DNA from: Aquisphaera giovannonii
GTDB taxonomy: Bacteria; Planctomycetota; Planctomycetia; Isosphaerales; Isosphaeraceae
Assembly (NCBI RefSeq): GCF_008087625.1
Contig: NZ_CP042997.1
Location: 6,324,001 to 6,388,000 of the forward strand
Reading direction: 5' to 3'
DNA: 64,000 bases
The notes under the pieces are model-generated. The model searched no databases. It was given only the letters and a program-made list of their open reading frames with translations, and was not told the DNA's origin. Position numbers and translations under genes: made by a program. Positions within the stretch are counted from its first letter, which is position 1, and every line of letters starts with the position of its first letter. Of the stretch, positions 45,101 to 52,926 are shown in pieces.

Positions 45101-46449
45101 GGCGGCGGGTCCGGGGCGGCGTCGCCCCCGCCGGCCTCGGGGCGGGGGGCGGCCGCGATCCCCGCCAGCCTGCGGACCACCTCCGCGGCGGACGGCCGTT
45201 CCTCGGGGCGGCGGCGGAGCAGGTCGAGGCAGAGCGCGTCCAGGTCTTCGGGCACGCCGGGCGCGACGGCCGCGGGGGGGCTCGGCTCGGCCCGCTGCTT
45301 GTCCATGAGGATCTGGAGTATGCCGCCCCGGAACGGGAGCCGGCCCGCGAGGGCCTCGTAGAGCATCACGCCGACGCTGTACCAGTCGCTCGCGGCCGAC
45401 ACCGGCCGGCCCGCGGCCTGCTCCGGGGCCATGTAGGCGGCCGTGCCGACGAGGTGCTGCTCGGTGCTGCGGTGCCGGCCGTCCGCCTCCTGCTCGGCGG
45501 CCAGGCCGAAGTCGAGGAGCACCACCCGGCCCTTCGGCGTCACCATCACGTTCGACGGCTTGATGTCCCGGTGCAGCTTCCCCGCCTCGTGCAGCGCGGA
45601 GACGCCCGCGGCGAGCTGCCTCAGGGCCTCGCGGAGCCGCCGCTCGCGCTCGGCCGGATCGGACCCCGCCCGGACGTGGCGGAGGAAGTCCATGCCGTCC
45701 AGGAGCTCCATCGTCAGCACCCAGTTCCGCCCGTCGCAGATCAGCTCGTGGAGCGTGACCAGGTTGGGATGGACGACGTCGAGGAGCGTGCGGAATTCCC
45801 GCTTGAAGCGGAGCAACGCCACGGCCCCCGCGCGATTCATCGTCTTGAGGGCGACGTGCCGGCGGGCCTTGCGGTCGAAGGCGCGGAAGACGGTACCCAT
45901 GCCGCCGCTGCCGAGCACGCCGTGGATGTCGAAGCCCTCGATGCGGGGCCAGCCGGGCTCCGGGGCGTCCTCGGGGGCCGGGGCTGGCCCCGGCCTCGCC
46001 GCCGGGATTCCCTCCGCCACCGGGGCGGGCATCTCGGCGGTCGGCCGGGGCGGAGGGCCGGGGGCCTCGGACGCATCCACCGTCCCCGTCAGGTCGGCCG
46101 GGGCGACTCCCCCGCGATCGAGCGAGGGGGACGTGAGGGCCATCGCGAACGAGCCGCCGGCGCGGATCGCCTCGTGGATCTCGAACTGGTCGCGGAGCGC
46201 CTGGGCATGGTCGGGGAATCGCCTCAGGTACTCGTCGAGCTGCGGGGCCTCGCCGTCCTCCTCGCGGAGGAGCACCTCGCCGTAGACCAGGTCCAGCAGC
46301 TCCGTGCTCCCGAGCCGGCCGATCCCCTCGCGTTCGAGGTACGCCTCCACGGGCATGCGGTCGCCCCGCCGCCAGCGGTCGCGGTGCACATCGACGGCCG
46401 CGCGGGCGATGGCCGCCGGCGTGGACAGGGCCTCGTCCGGCGAGGTCAT
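42184..46449 (-). CDS. Serine/threonine kinase fused to AAA ATPase and TPR-like regions
   Basis: 1421 residues. The kinase domain is at about 173-430: GSGGMG (180-185), Lys202, HRDIKPSN (293-300), DFG (313-315) and APEQ (341-344), all intact. An AAA_16-type ATPase follows with Walker A GSSGSGKT (486-493) and a Walker-B-like LIVAIDDLQW region. About 600 C-terminal residues are alpha-helical TPR-like repeats (AAALYRRALDLRPGG, AAHAYFGAVPD). No membrane helix is seen, so it is cytoplasmic. This is the layout of large STAND-like signalling kinases, where the ATPase acts as a switch and the repeats sense a ligand. The ECF sigma gene lies 33 bases upstream, so one operon is likely. Confidence 0.93.
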   Translation of the reverse strand: MTSPDEALSTPAAIARAAVDVHRDRWRRGDRMPVEAYLEREGIGRLGSTELLDLVYGEVLLREEDGEAPQLDEYLRRFPDHAQALRDQFEIHEAIRAGGSFAMALTSPSLDRGGVAPADLTGTVDASEAPGPPPRPTAEMPAPVAEGIPAARPGPAPAPEDAPEPGWPRIEGFDIHGVLGSGGMGTVFRAFDRKARRHVALKTMNRAGAVALLRFKREFRTLLDVVHPNLVTLHELICDGRNWVLTMELLDGMDFLRHVRAGSDPAERERRLREALRQLAAGVSALHEAGKLHRDIKPSNVMVTPKGRVVLLDFGLAAEQEADGRHRSTEQHLVGTAAYMAPEQAAGRPVSAASDWYSVGVMLYEALAGRLPFRGGILQILMDKQRAEPSPPAAVAPGVPEDLDALCLDLLRRRPEERPSAAEVVRRLAGIAAAPRPEAGGGDAAPDPPPVPAAPALVGRDRHRRALDSALEDRRNGRPVAVYLHGSSGSGKTALLQSFLDDVNERGGAVVLSGRCYERESVPYKAFDSVIDALGRHLGRLGPAEVAGLLPRDVGSLARVFPGLRRVPAIEEAPRSGFETPDPQELRRRAFRALRELLARIGDRRPLIVAIDDLQWGDVDSAALLAELFRPPDEPVFLLLATYRREDRGRSPLLQALAQMGLLGGEATAAGAPRGDCRELAIDPLGTDEARALAGALLGGAGPGDAAVRAQVVDAIAAESRGNPFFVAELARHVLADGAAAAGEFPARADAPPGAASSGLALDNVLWARIRRLSPEARRLLELISLAGRPLRVAELVRCVEQAEDERVSLATLRAGRLIRSTGRAETDEVETYHDRIRESVASRIGPDLARSHHRTLALVLEASGRTDPEVLGEHFLGAGLPERAADHFARAADQAAEALAFERAAALYRRALDLRPGGRADDWRLRAALGDALANAGRGEEAAHAYFGAVPDAPASESPDLQRRAAMQLLVSGHIDEGTDALRTVLAAVGLALPDTPRRALASLLRSRLRLWLRGLRFRERPEGRIPAAELGRIDVCWSAGVGLSVVDTVRGADFQARGLLLALDAGEPSRIARALSMEAAHSASIGGSRRRETGRLLAIAEELSRRVDSPHALGMVTMARGVAAYLEGRWAEAQRGCDEAEAILRDRCTGVTWEINTANAFSLWALSHRGALGELSRRWPILLTRARDRGDLYAAMNLSSYLMSIVKLAEDDLAAARAGLEETAARWSRRGYHVQHNDALWAGVQIDLYRGDGMAGWERLRASWPALRGSLLLRVQFIRTSMRFLRARAAISAAAGLLRTEPSRARSLLAVADRDARGLARERMPCPNAFALLVAGGVAATRGDRDRAVASLRRALTAFEAVDMGLCAAATRRRLGELIGGDEGAAEVRRANDWMAGERVRDPSRMASMILAELPGRGA

Positions 46450-46482
46450 GCTCGCGACTCGCCTGGAGGGTGCCGGAACATG

Positions 46483-47103
46483 CTAGTCGAGCCCCAGTTC
46501 CTCGGCCACCCGATCCACCGCGCGGGCCAGGCGCTTGCGGATCGCCTCCGGGCTGGCGCCACGCTCGGCGGCGATGTCGGCCCACTCGCGGCCCTGCTGG
46601 CGCTGCTCGAAGAGGGCGAGCTCCTCGGGCAGGAGCCTGCGCCTCGCCGCCTCCAGCAGGTCGCGCGCGGCGACCTCGCGGCTCGGCGAGGCGCCCCGGC
46701 CCGGGATCGCGTCGATGCCCGGGCCGGAGGCCGAGTCGCCCGCGGCATCGCCGCCCATGGCCTCGACCCGGCGGAAGTCCCGGCGCTGGGCGCGCTGGCC
46801 CTTGACCGCGCCGGCCAGCTTGTTGCGGGTCATCGTCGCCAGGAGCTTGAGCAGCTGCTCGGGCGACTCGATCTGGTACTGCCCCATCGCCGCGCGGACG
46901 AAGAAGCTGGCGAGCACGGACTGGCAGATGTCCATCGAGTCGAGCAGGCGATTGAGCCGCGTGTCCACGAGCCGCACGCGGGCCGCGCGCCGGATCGCCG
47001 GCTCGTACCGCCTCACGAGCTCCGCGGCGGCGACCTGGTCGCCCTCCCGGACGCGGCGGATCAAGGACTCGAAACTGTCCGCCGGCGCTTCGGTTCCGGT
47101 CAT
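46483..47103 (-). CDS. ECF-type RNA polymerase sigma factor
   Basis: 206 residues from the ATG at 47103 (MTGTEAPADSFESLIRRVREGD); the longer frame adds a poor Arg-rich stretch. Region 2 reads AAELVRRYEPAIRRAARVRL..LLDSMDICQSVLASFFVRAAMGQY, and region 4 is the helix-turn-helix LLPEELALFEQRQQGREWADIAAERGASPEAIRKRLARAV. The linker is longer than average, as in the planctomycete groups paired with kinases. No anti-sigma factor is adjacent; the downstream Ser/Thr kinase probably controls it by phosphorylation, a mechanism proposed for such pairs. The target promoters are unknown. Confidence 0.92.
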   Translation of the reverse strand: MTGTEAPADSFESLIRRVREGDQVAAAELVRRYEPAIRRAARVRLVDTRLNRLLDSMDICQSVLASFFVRAAMGQYQIESPEQLLKLLATMTRNKLAGAVKGQRAQRRDFRRVEAMGGDAAGDSASGPGIDAIPGRGASPSREVAARDLLEAARRRLLPEELALFEQRQQGREWADIAAERGASPEAIRKRLARAVDRVAEELGLD

Positions 47104-47390
47104 GGCACGTTCACCTCGGTTCGAGCCTCCGGGCCGCTCGCCCGGCCGCCGTCGCGGCCACACCGCCGAGCTTGCCCAAGCATACGTCCGACAGCGGCCT
47201 CCGTGTCAATAATCCCGCGCCGACGCGCCCGCATGGCCGCCGATGCGATGCGGCCTCGGGCCCGGCGACTCCGCGTCCGACCCCCTTCGCAGCGGCGATA
47301 ACTCGGCGTGATGAATGGTTCATTGCTTGCGGTCGGGCGTTCGATGAAGCGGGCAATGGCAGGCATCGAAGTCGAGGGAGCGGGTGAGAT

Positions 47391-47744
47391 ATGAGCAAGT
47401 CGATGCGGTTCCGGTCTCGGGTGGCGGCCTCGTTCATCGCGGCTGGCCTGGTCCTCATGATCGGCGGGACGCGGGCCGGCGCGGCGGCGCCGGGACAGCA
47501 CGGTTCCCGCGGCGGCGGCCATGCGGGCGCCGGCCCCCGGATGAATGCGGCCCACGGGCATGGCCCCAATGTGAGGTACGGCGGCGGGCACGGCTACGGC
47601 CACGGTTACTGGCGCGGACGCGGGTGGTACGGCGGCTGGTATCGGCCTTACGTCTACCCCGTGCGCCACCCGTATCCTTACTACCCTCCTTATCCGTATC
47701 CGTACCCGACGACCAACTGGTATCCGTGGGTCCCCGGATACTAA
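47391..47744 (+). CDS. Small secreted Gly/His/Tyr/Pro-rich protein
   Basis: 117 residues. A signal peptide (RFRSRVAASFIAAGLVLMIG) precedes a low-complexity mature part: Gly/His repeats (GGGHGYGHGYW), Trp/Tyr-rich WRGRGWYGGWYRPY, then repeated Tyr-Pro (HPYPYYPPYPYPYPT). Such tails occur in exported structural or metal-binding proteins; the many His residues could bind metals, but there is no named family. It is divergent from the sigma/kinase operon across a 287-bp gap with no supported signals. Confidence 0.7.
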   Translation: MSKSMRFRSRVAASFIAAGLVLMIGGTRAGAAAPGQHGSRGGGHAGAGPRMNAAHGHGPNVRYGGGHGYGHGYWRGRGWYGGWYRPYVYPVRHPYPYYPPYPYPYPTTNWYPWVPGY

Positions 47745-47926
47745 TCCGCCGGAGCGACGGGGGCCCGAACCACGCGGACGGTCCGCGCCGGGAAATGGTG
47801 CGGCCCGTCCGCATCATTGACGACGGATGACCCGGCGTGGTTCGCCCGCTTGCCGGGCTCGGGGGGCATGATGCCCACGCTGAATCCCTATCGGTCCAAA
47901 GCTCGAGCGCGGGCGGGGCATGGATT

Positions 47927-48604
47927 TCACGGTTCGGGGCGATCTTCACGCCCGTGGGCCGAGTCCGCCGGGCCCGACGCGGCCGCCTGCTCGATCCGAC
48001 GGACGAGGTCCCGGCGGACGGCCTCCGGGCCTTCCTCCTGCCAGAGGGCCAGCCACTTCGGGTCGGCCCATTCGAGGAATAGAGGCCGTCGGGCGGCGGA
48101 GTCCGGGACGCGGGCGAGGACCAGGGGGCGGAGCTCGACGAGGATGGCCGCCAGGCCGGCCGCCGCGGGGCCGAGGGCCTCAACGGCTCGGTCGCGGAGG
48201 GCGGCGGCCAGGGCGGGGCTGGCGCCGGAGGTGGAGACGGTGAGCACGAGCGGGCCGGAGGTCCAGGTGGCGGGCACGACGAAGTCGCCCTCGCCGGGGT
48301 CGCTCGCCGAGCACCCCAGGATCCCCAGGCCCTTCGCGTCCCGGACGACCCGCCGGTTCACCTCCGGCGTCGCTGCGGCGACCGCCAGGAAGGCACCGGA
48401 GAGGTGCTGATCCCGATACGGCTCCGCCAGCACCTCAATCCCGGCGAGGGGTTCCCCCCCGGTCGTCGAGGCCATCGGGTCGACGCCGACGACCCTGGCC
48501 CCCGCAGCGAGCAGCCCCGCCGCCTTCCGCCGGCCGACCGCGCCAAGCCCCACGACGACGGCGGTCCGGCCCTCCAGGTTCAGCTCGATCGTGTAGCCGG
48601 GCAT
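47927..48604 (-). CDS. Precorrin-2 dehydrogenase-like NAD-binding protein (siroheme synthase N-terminal domain)
   Basis: 225 residues from the ATG at 48604, chosen because GAGGGA is correctly spaced; the frame opens at a GTG at 48628. The Rossmann motif VVVGLGAVGRRKAAGLLAAGARV and VVGVDP lead the domain, followed by LAVAAATPEVNRRVVRDAK, LGCSASDPGEGDFVVPAT and LVLTVSTSGASPALAAALRDR, the CysG N-terminal (Met8p/SirC) pattern. The enzyme would oxidise precorrin-2 to sirohydrochlorin and may add iron to make siroheme. No hemA or cobA gene is adjacent. The C-terminal tail is longer than in single-domain relatives. Confidence 0.88.
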   Translation of the reverse strand: MPGYTIELNLEGRTAVVVGLGAVGRRKAAGLLAAGARVVGVDPMASTTGGEPLAGIEVLAEPYRDQHLSGAFLAVAAATPEVNRRVVRDAKGLGILGCSASDPGEGDFVVPATWTSGPLVLTVSTSGASPALAAALRDRAVEALGPAAAGLAAILVELRPLVLARVPDSAARRPLFLEWADPKWLALWQEEGPEAVRRDLVRRIEQAAASGPADSAHGREDRPEP

Positions 48605-48734
48605 GGCGGGCATTCCCTCGTGGACCACCGGACGCCTCGGCCTGGCGCCCCGCGGGCCGCCTCGCGTCCGGCCCTATTTCAAGCTATGATACCGGGATGA
48701 CTTCGCGGAGACGTACCGGCCCGGGAGCCGTGGC

Positions 48735-49394
48735 ATGAGCGTGGCCAGCGAGACGAAGACGAGGCGGCATACCCCCGATGATCTGCTGGACCTGCCCGAC
48801 GGAGATCACTACGAGCTGGTGGACGGCAGGTTCGTGGAGAAACCCATGTCCATGCGCACGGGGGGCGTCGAAACGCGATTGATCCTCGCGCTCGGGAATT
48901 ACTGCGAGGGACGCGACCTGGGCTCGGTCTTCACCGCGAGCTGCGGCTTCCAGTGCTTCCCCGACCATCCGGATCGCGTGCGACGGCCGGATGTGTCGTT
49001 CGTCCGCAAGGACCGAATCCCGGCCGATGAATCCCTGGATGGCTTCGCGAAGATCCCGCCGGACCTGGCCGTGGAGGTCGTCTCCCCGCGGGACCTGGCC
49101 GGGGAGCTTGACGAGAAGCTGGACGATTACCGGAGTGCGGGGATCCCCCTCATCTGGGTGATCTACCCGGCTTCTCGCAAGGGTTGGGTCTACCGGGTCG
49201 ATGGCTCCGTGACACTCTTGCGCGAGGACGACGAACTGTCCGGGGAGGAAGTCATCCCCGGCTTCCGCTGCAAGGTCGGCTCCATCCTGCCGCCGTCGCC
49301 GACGGGCAAGATGCCGACCCTGCCCGAGGCCGGAAACGGCAAGCGGAAGCCAGGCGAGCCGAGGAGCCGCGGCGGGCGACGGAAGTCATCGTGA
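48735..49394 (+). CDS. Uma2-family putative nuclease (copy 1)
   Basis: 219 residues. The Uma2 (DUF820) fold of the PD-(D/E)XK superfamily is shown by YTPDDLL-like HTPDDLLDLPDGDHYELVDGRFVEK, RVRRPDVSFVRKD, PPDLAVEVVSPRD and KLDDYRSAGIPLIWVIYP. The Asp and Glu in PDVSF and LAVEVVSP plus the Lys of EKLDDY form the expected metal site. Activity is not established for these proteins, which are multi-copy in Planctomycetes and Cyanobacteria. It lies 185 bases upstream of a near-identical-length paralog with a duplicated leader (see finding). Confidence 0.85.
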   Translation: MSVASETKTRRHTPDDLLDLPDGDHYELVDGRFVEKPMSMRTGGVETRLILALGNYCEGRDLGSVFTASCGFQCFPDHPDRVRRPDVSFVRKDRIPADESLDGFAKIPPDLAVEVVSPRDLAGELDEKLDDYRSAGIPLIWVIYPASRKGWVYRVDGSVTLLREDDELSGEEVIPGFRCKVGSILPPSPTGKMPTLPEAGNGKRKPGEPRSRGGRRKSS

Positions 49395-49579
49395 GGCCGT
49401 CACGCCTGGCCGGTGCCGCATGACGAGAAACTCGGGCGGTCGCTTGCGACCGATCTTGACCCTCGGGATCGGCGTGAGGAACGGACCTTCGGCACCTTCG
49501 GCCGACTCGCGTCCGGGCTCCTTGCAGGCTAAGATGGCCGGATGATTTCGGGGACTCGAACCGGCCGGGGAGCCGTGCC

Positions 49580-50239
49580 ATGAGCGTGGCCAGTCAGACG
49601 AAGATCAAGACGAAACGGTACACGCCGGAGGACCTGCTCGGCATGCCGGGCGGCGAGCGGTATGAGCTCGTGGACGGTGGATTGGTGGAGCAGGTCATCG
49701 GGACGGAGTCGAGCTGGATTGAGTTGTATCTGGCGGCGCTGCTGCTGTTCTACTGCAAGGAGAAGGACCTCGGCTGGGTCCTGCCCGGGACGACGGGCCT
49801 CCAGTGCTTCCCCGACGCACCGGACCGCGTGCGGAGACCGGACGTCTCCTTCGTCCGCAAGGGGCGGTATCCGGGCGAGAGGCTCCCCAAGGGCTTCACG
49901 CCGATCTCTCCGGACCTGGCCGTGGAGATCGTTTCGCCGCGGGCCCTCGCCGGGGAACTCGAGAGCAAGCTGCTGGATTACCGGCAGGCCGGCATCCCGC
50001 TGATCTGGGTCATCTACCCCGATTCACGCTCCGCCATCGTCTACCGAGCCGACGGCTCGACGAGCGTCCTCCGCGAGGATGATGAGCTCTCCGGCGAGGG
50101 CGTCATCCCGGGATTCCGCTGCAAGCTCCGCGAGATCTTCCAGGCCCGCGAGGATGCCGACACGGCCGCCGAACCCGGGAACGGCAGCCGAAAGCCCGGC
50201 GGTGGGAGGGCGAAGTCCGGCCGCCGGAAGCCGTCGTAA
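49580..50239 (+). CDS. Uma2-family putative nuclease (copy 2)
   Basis: 219 residues, the same length as copy 1 and collinear with it: YTPEDLLGMPGGERYELVDGG, RVRRPDVSFVRKGR, SPDLAVEIVSPRALAGELESK, LLDYRQAGIPLIWVIYPDSR and EDDELSGEGVIPGFRCKL. All metal-site positions are kept. The first 74 bases upstream of each ATG also align without gaps. The N-terminal third is the most divergent part. It lies 142 bases upstream of lysC on the same strand. Confidence 0.85.
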   Translation: MSVASQTKIKTKRYTPEDLLGMPGGERYELVDGGLVEQVIGTESSWIELYLAALLLFYCKEKDLGWVLPGTTGLQCFPDAPDRVRRPDVSFVRKGRYPGERLPKGFTPISPDLAVEIVSPRALAGELESKLLDYRQAGIPLIWVIYPDSRSAIVYRADGSTSVLREDDELSGEGVIPGFRCKLREIFQAREDADTAAEPGNGSRKPGGGRAKSGRRKPS

Positions 50240-50381
50240 GCCCCGACGAGGCGGACGATGAGGAGGGGGATCGCGACCGGCGGCGAGTGACGTCCCGGTG
50301 GGCCGGTCCCGCGGACAAGGCGGCGCGACGACGGCGCCGCGAAGAGCACCACACGAACGATCGCCCAGGGAGTCGACCACG

Positions 50382-52193
50382 TTGCCCTTACTCGTGCAGA
50401 AATTCGGCGGGACGAGCGTCGCGGATTCCAACAAGATCCTCGCCGCGGCGAGGCGGGCCATCCAGGCCCACCAGCGCGGGGACCGGGTGCTCGTCGTCGT
50501 GTCGGCCCGCGGGCACACGACCGACGAGCTGATCGCGCTGGCCAAGGAGATCACCGACAGGCCCCCGGCCCGCGAGATGGACATGCTCCTCTCCACCGGC
50601 GAGCAGGTCAGCGTGGCCCTGATGGCCATGGCCATCGAGAGCCTCGGCGTGCCGGCCATCAGCTTCACCGGCGCGCAGATCGGCCTGGTGACGGACAGCT
50701 ACTACACCAAGGCCCGGATCAAGAACATCTCCAGCGACCGCATGGCCCAGGCCCTGGCCGACGGCAAGGTCGTCATCGTCGCCGGGTTCCAGGGCGTGGA
50801 CGAGAACTACAACATCACCACGCTGGGCCGCGGCGGCTCCGACACCACGGCCGTGGCGCTCGCCGCCGTGCTCGGCGCCGGGGCGTGCGAGATCTACACC
50901 GACGTGGACGGCGTCTACACGACCGACCCGCGGATCGTCCCCGAGGCCGGCAAGATCGCCCGGATCAGCTACGACGAGATGCTCGAGCTCGCCAGCCTGG
51001 GCGCCGGCGTCATGCACTCGCGGTCGATCGAGTTCGCCAAGAAGTACGGCGTGCCGATCCACGTCCGCAGCAGCTTCTCCGACGCCCCGGGGACCTGGAT
51101 CGTCGGCGAGGACGACGCCCGCCGCCTGGGCGTCGCCGTGACCGGCGCGGCGCTCGCCAAGGACGAGGCGCGGATCACGATCCTGGGCGTCCCCGACCGC
51201 CCCGGGGCGGTCCACTCGATCTTCCACAGGATCGCGAAGGCCAACCTGGTCGTGGACATGATCGTCCAGAACGTCGGCACCGACGGCGAGACCGAGGTGA
51301 GCTTCACGGTCGCCAAGGGGGACCTCGCCGAGACGCTGGTCGCCGCGGAGGCCGCCGCCAGGGCCGCCGGCGCGCGGGGCGTGACGCACGACGCGGAGGT
51401 CTCCAAGGTGTCGGTGATCGGCCTGGGGATGCGGACGCACACGGGCGTCGCCACGGCCATGTTCCGGGCGATCGCCGACGCCGGCATCAACATCCAGATG
51501 ATCACCACCAGCGAGATCAAGATCAGCATCCTGGTGGAGCGTTCCTCCGCCGTCGCCGCGCTGCGGGCCGTGCATCGGGCGTTCCAGCTCGACCAGGTCC
51601 ACGCCTTCCCCCAGCCCGACTTCTCCCCCGAGCGGTCCACCACGCGGGCGATGACCCTGGTGCCCCTGGTGGAGGTGGACTCCGGCGGCAACGGCGGCCA
51701 GGGCGGCGGCACCGTCCGTGAGCAGGGGATGGAGGACCTCGTCGTCGCCGGAGTGGAGCTGGACGAGACGCAGGGCCGGATCACCCTCTTCGACGTCCCG
51801 GACCGGCCCGGCTACTCGGCCAGGGTCTTCGCGGCCATCGCCGAGGCCGGCGTGTTCGTGGACATGATCGTCCAGAATGTCAGCGAGGACGGGCGGACGA
51901 ACCTGTCCTTCACCGTCCCGCGCGAGGCGGTCGCCCGCGCCGAGGCCGCCGTCCGGCCCATCGCCGGCGGCCAGGTCTCCGTCGAGCCGGCCATGGCCAA
52001 ACTCTCCGTGATCGGCGTCGGCATGCGGACGCACACGGGCGTCGCCACGCGGATGTTCGGCGCCCTGGCGGACCTGGCCATCAACATCAACCTCATCAAC
52101 ACCAGCGAGATCCGCGTCAACGTCGGCACCGACATCGACACGGGCAAGGCGGCGCTGGAATGCCTGCGGCAGGCGTTCGACCTGAAGGGCTGA
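50382..52193 (+). CDS. lysC: Aspartate kinase with four ACT domains
   Basis: 603 residues from a TTG at 50382 (MPLLVQKFGG); the frame is open to 50298 with a non-conserved Arg-rich extension. The catalytic domain holds VQKFGGTSVAD at the N-terminus, STGEQVSVALMAMA, GRGGSDTTAVALA at 150-162, IYTDVDGVYTTDPR and MHSRSIEFAKK. The first ACT pair is at about 263-335 and 342-403, as in normal aspartokinases (about 405 residues). A second ACT pair at 465-530 and 540-600 duplicates it, with VPDRPGYSARVF and GMRTHTGVATRMF matching VPDRPGAVHSIF and GMRTHTGVATAMF. It performs the first step of lysine/threonine synthesis; the extra pair should alter feedback control. Confidence 0.95.
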   Translation: MPLLVQKFGGTSVADSNKILAAARRAIQAHQRGDRVLVVVSARGHTTDELIALAKEITDRPPAREMDMLLSTGEQVSVALMAMAIESLGVPAISFTGAQIGLVTDSYYTKARIKNISSDRMAQALADGKVVIVAGFQGVDENYNITTLGRGGSDTTAVALAAVLGAGACEIYTDVDGVYTTDPRIVPEAGKIARISYDEMLELASLGAGVMHSRSIEFAKKYGVPIHVRSSFSDAPGTWIVGEDDARRLGVAVTGAALAKDEARITILGVPDRPGAVHSIFHRIAKANLVVDMIVQNVGTDGETEVSFTVAKGDLAETLVAAEAAARAAGARGVTHDAEVSKVSVIGLGMRTHTGVATAMFRAIADAGINIQMITTSEIKISILVERSSAVAALRAVHRAFQLDQVHAFPQPDFSPERSTTRAMTLVPLVEVDSGGNGGQGGGTVREQGMEDLVVAGVELDETQGRITLFDVPDRPGYSARVFAAIAEAGVFVDMIVQNVSEDGRTNLSFTVPREAVARAEAAVRPIAGGQVSVEPAMAKLSVIGVGMRTHTGVATRMFGALADLAININLINTSEIRVNVGTDIDTGKAALECLRQAFDLKG

Positions 52194-52215
52194 GCCGCAG
52201 GCCAAGACGCAATGA

Positions 52216-52899
52216 GCCACGGATGAACACGGATGGATTATGATGGAATTAGCCACAGATGAACACGGATGAACACGGATAATACAGAAAGGATTCGGGA
52301 AAGCCTTTTGGACGGGAGGTTCGGGTGAAAGGGGATGACGACCATGATGGGTGACGGCGAGGGCCTCCGGGGGCTCGCGACTGGTTCGGAGTGGAACAAT
52401 GTGACGGAGGTCGTGATCGGTGCTGCGTTCAAGGTGCTGAACGCGATGGGGACCGGGTTCCTGGAGAAGGTCTACGAGAATGCCTTGGCCGTCGAACCGA
52501 CGAGCCGGGGCGTCTCCTTCGAGCAACAGAAGGCGGTCCCGGTCCGTTACAGGGGCGTCGTCGTGGGCGAGTACTTCGCCGACCTGATCGTCGCCGGCAC
52601 GGTCATCGTCGAGCTGAAATGCACGAAGGAGCATCACGAGGTCTTCGTCGCCCAGTGCCTCAACCATCTGAAGGCCACCGGACTTCCCCTTTGCCTCCTC
52701 CTGAACTTCGGCAAGCCCCAACTCGAGATCCATCGCCTCCGCAGCCCTCACTTCAAGGATCAAACGATCACCTGACCCCGCTCGCTTACATCCTGCTACT
52801 CTTCCCTTACCTCCTGTTAATCTCCTCTGCTATCCTGTATTATCTGTGTTCATCTGTGTTTATCTGTGGCTAATTCCGTATTCCGACTTCATCCGTGGC
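52216..52899. repeat. Inverted-repeat-bounded GxxExxY unit (possible mobile element)
   Basis: A 684-bp unit between lysC and argG is bounded by inverted repeats. Inner arms are 52245-52287 and 52835-52877: 43 bases each, 40 identical when one is reversed and complemented. Outer arms GCCACGGATGAA (52216-52227) and its complement (52888-52899) are perfect. Inside the left arm, the decamer GATGAACACG is iterated. Between the arms lies only the GxxExxY gene. The unit is less GC-rich than the surroundings. Confidence 0.8.
52335..52775 (+). CDS. GxxExxY-family protein (PD-(D/E)XK nuclease superfamily)
   Basis: 146 residues from the ATG at 52335. The naming motif is in GTGFLEKVYENALAVE; the core continues with QQKAVPVRYRGVVVGEYFADLIV and VIVELKCTKEHHEVFVAQCLNHLKATGLPLCLLLNFGKPQLEI. 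ADLIV and VELKC provide the Asp and Glu-x-Lys of a PD-(D/E)XK metal site. The family is widespread, often multi-copy, and without assigned function. The gene is enclosed by long inverted repeats, which suggests a nuclease that acts on, or moves with, those repeats (inference). No transposase or integrase is present. Confidence 0.88.
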   Translation: MTTMMGDGEGLRGLATGSEWNNVTEVVIGAAFKVLNAMGTGFLEKVYENALAVEPTSRGVSFEQQKAVPVRYRGVVVGEYFADLIVAGTVIVELKCTKEHHEVFVAQCLNHLKATGLPLCLLLNFGKPQLEIHRLRSPHFKDQTIT

Positions 52900-52926
52900 C
52901 CTTCAGCCCACTAGAAAGAGCGATCC

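Noticed and set aside
47311-47323. Small dyad ATGAA-TGG-TTCAT upstream of the Gly/Tyr-rich gene as an operator
   Set aside because: Five-base arms are too short to stand out from chance and no promoter boxes are aligned with it.
52216-52287. Iterated GATGAACACG units as a CRISPR array
   Set aside because: Units are 10-11 bases, with no unique spacers of 25-40 bases and no cas genes.
52887-52926. Outer right arm of the repeat as a promoter or riboswitch of argG
   Set aside because: No promoter-like boxes or riboswitch core were seen; the sequence is better explained as the inverted partner of 52216-52227.
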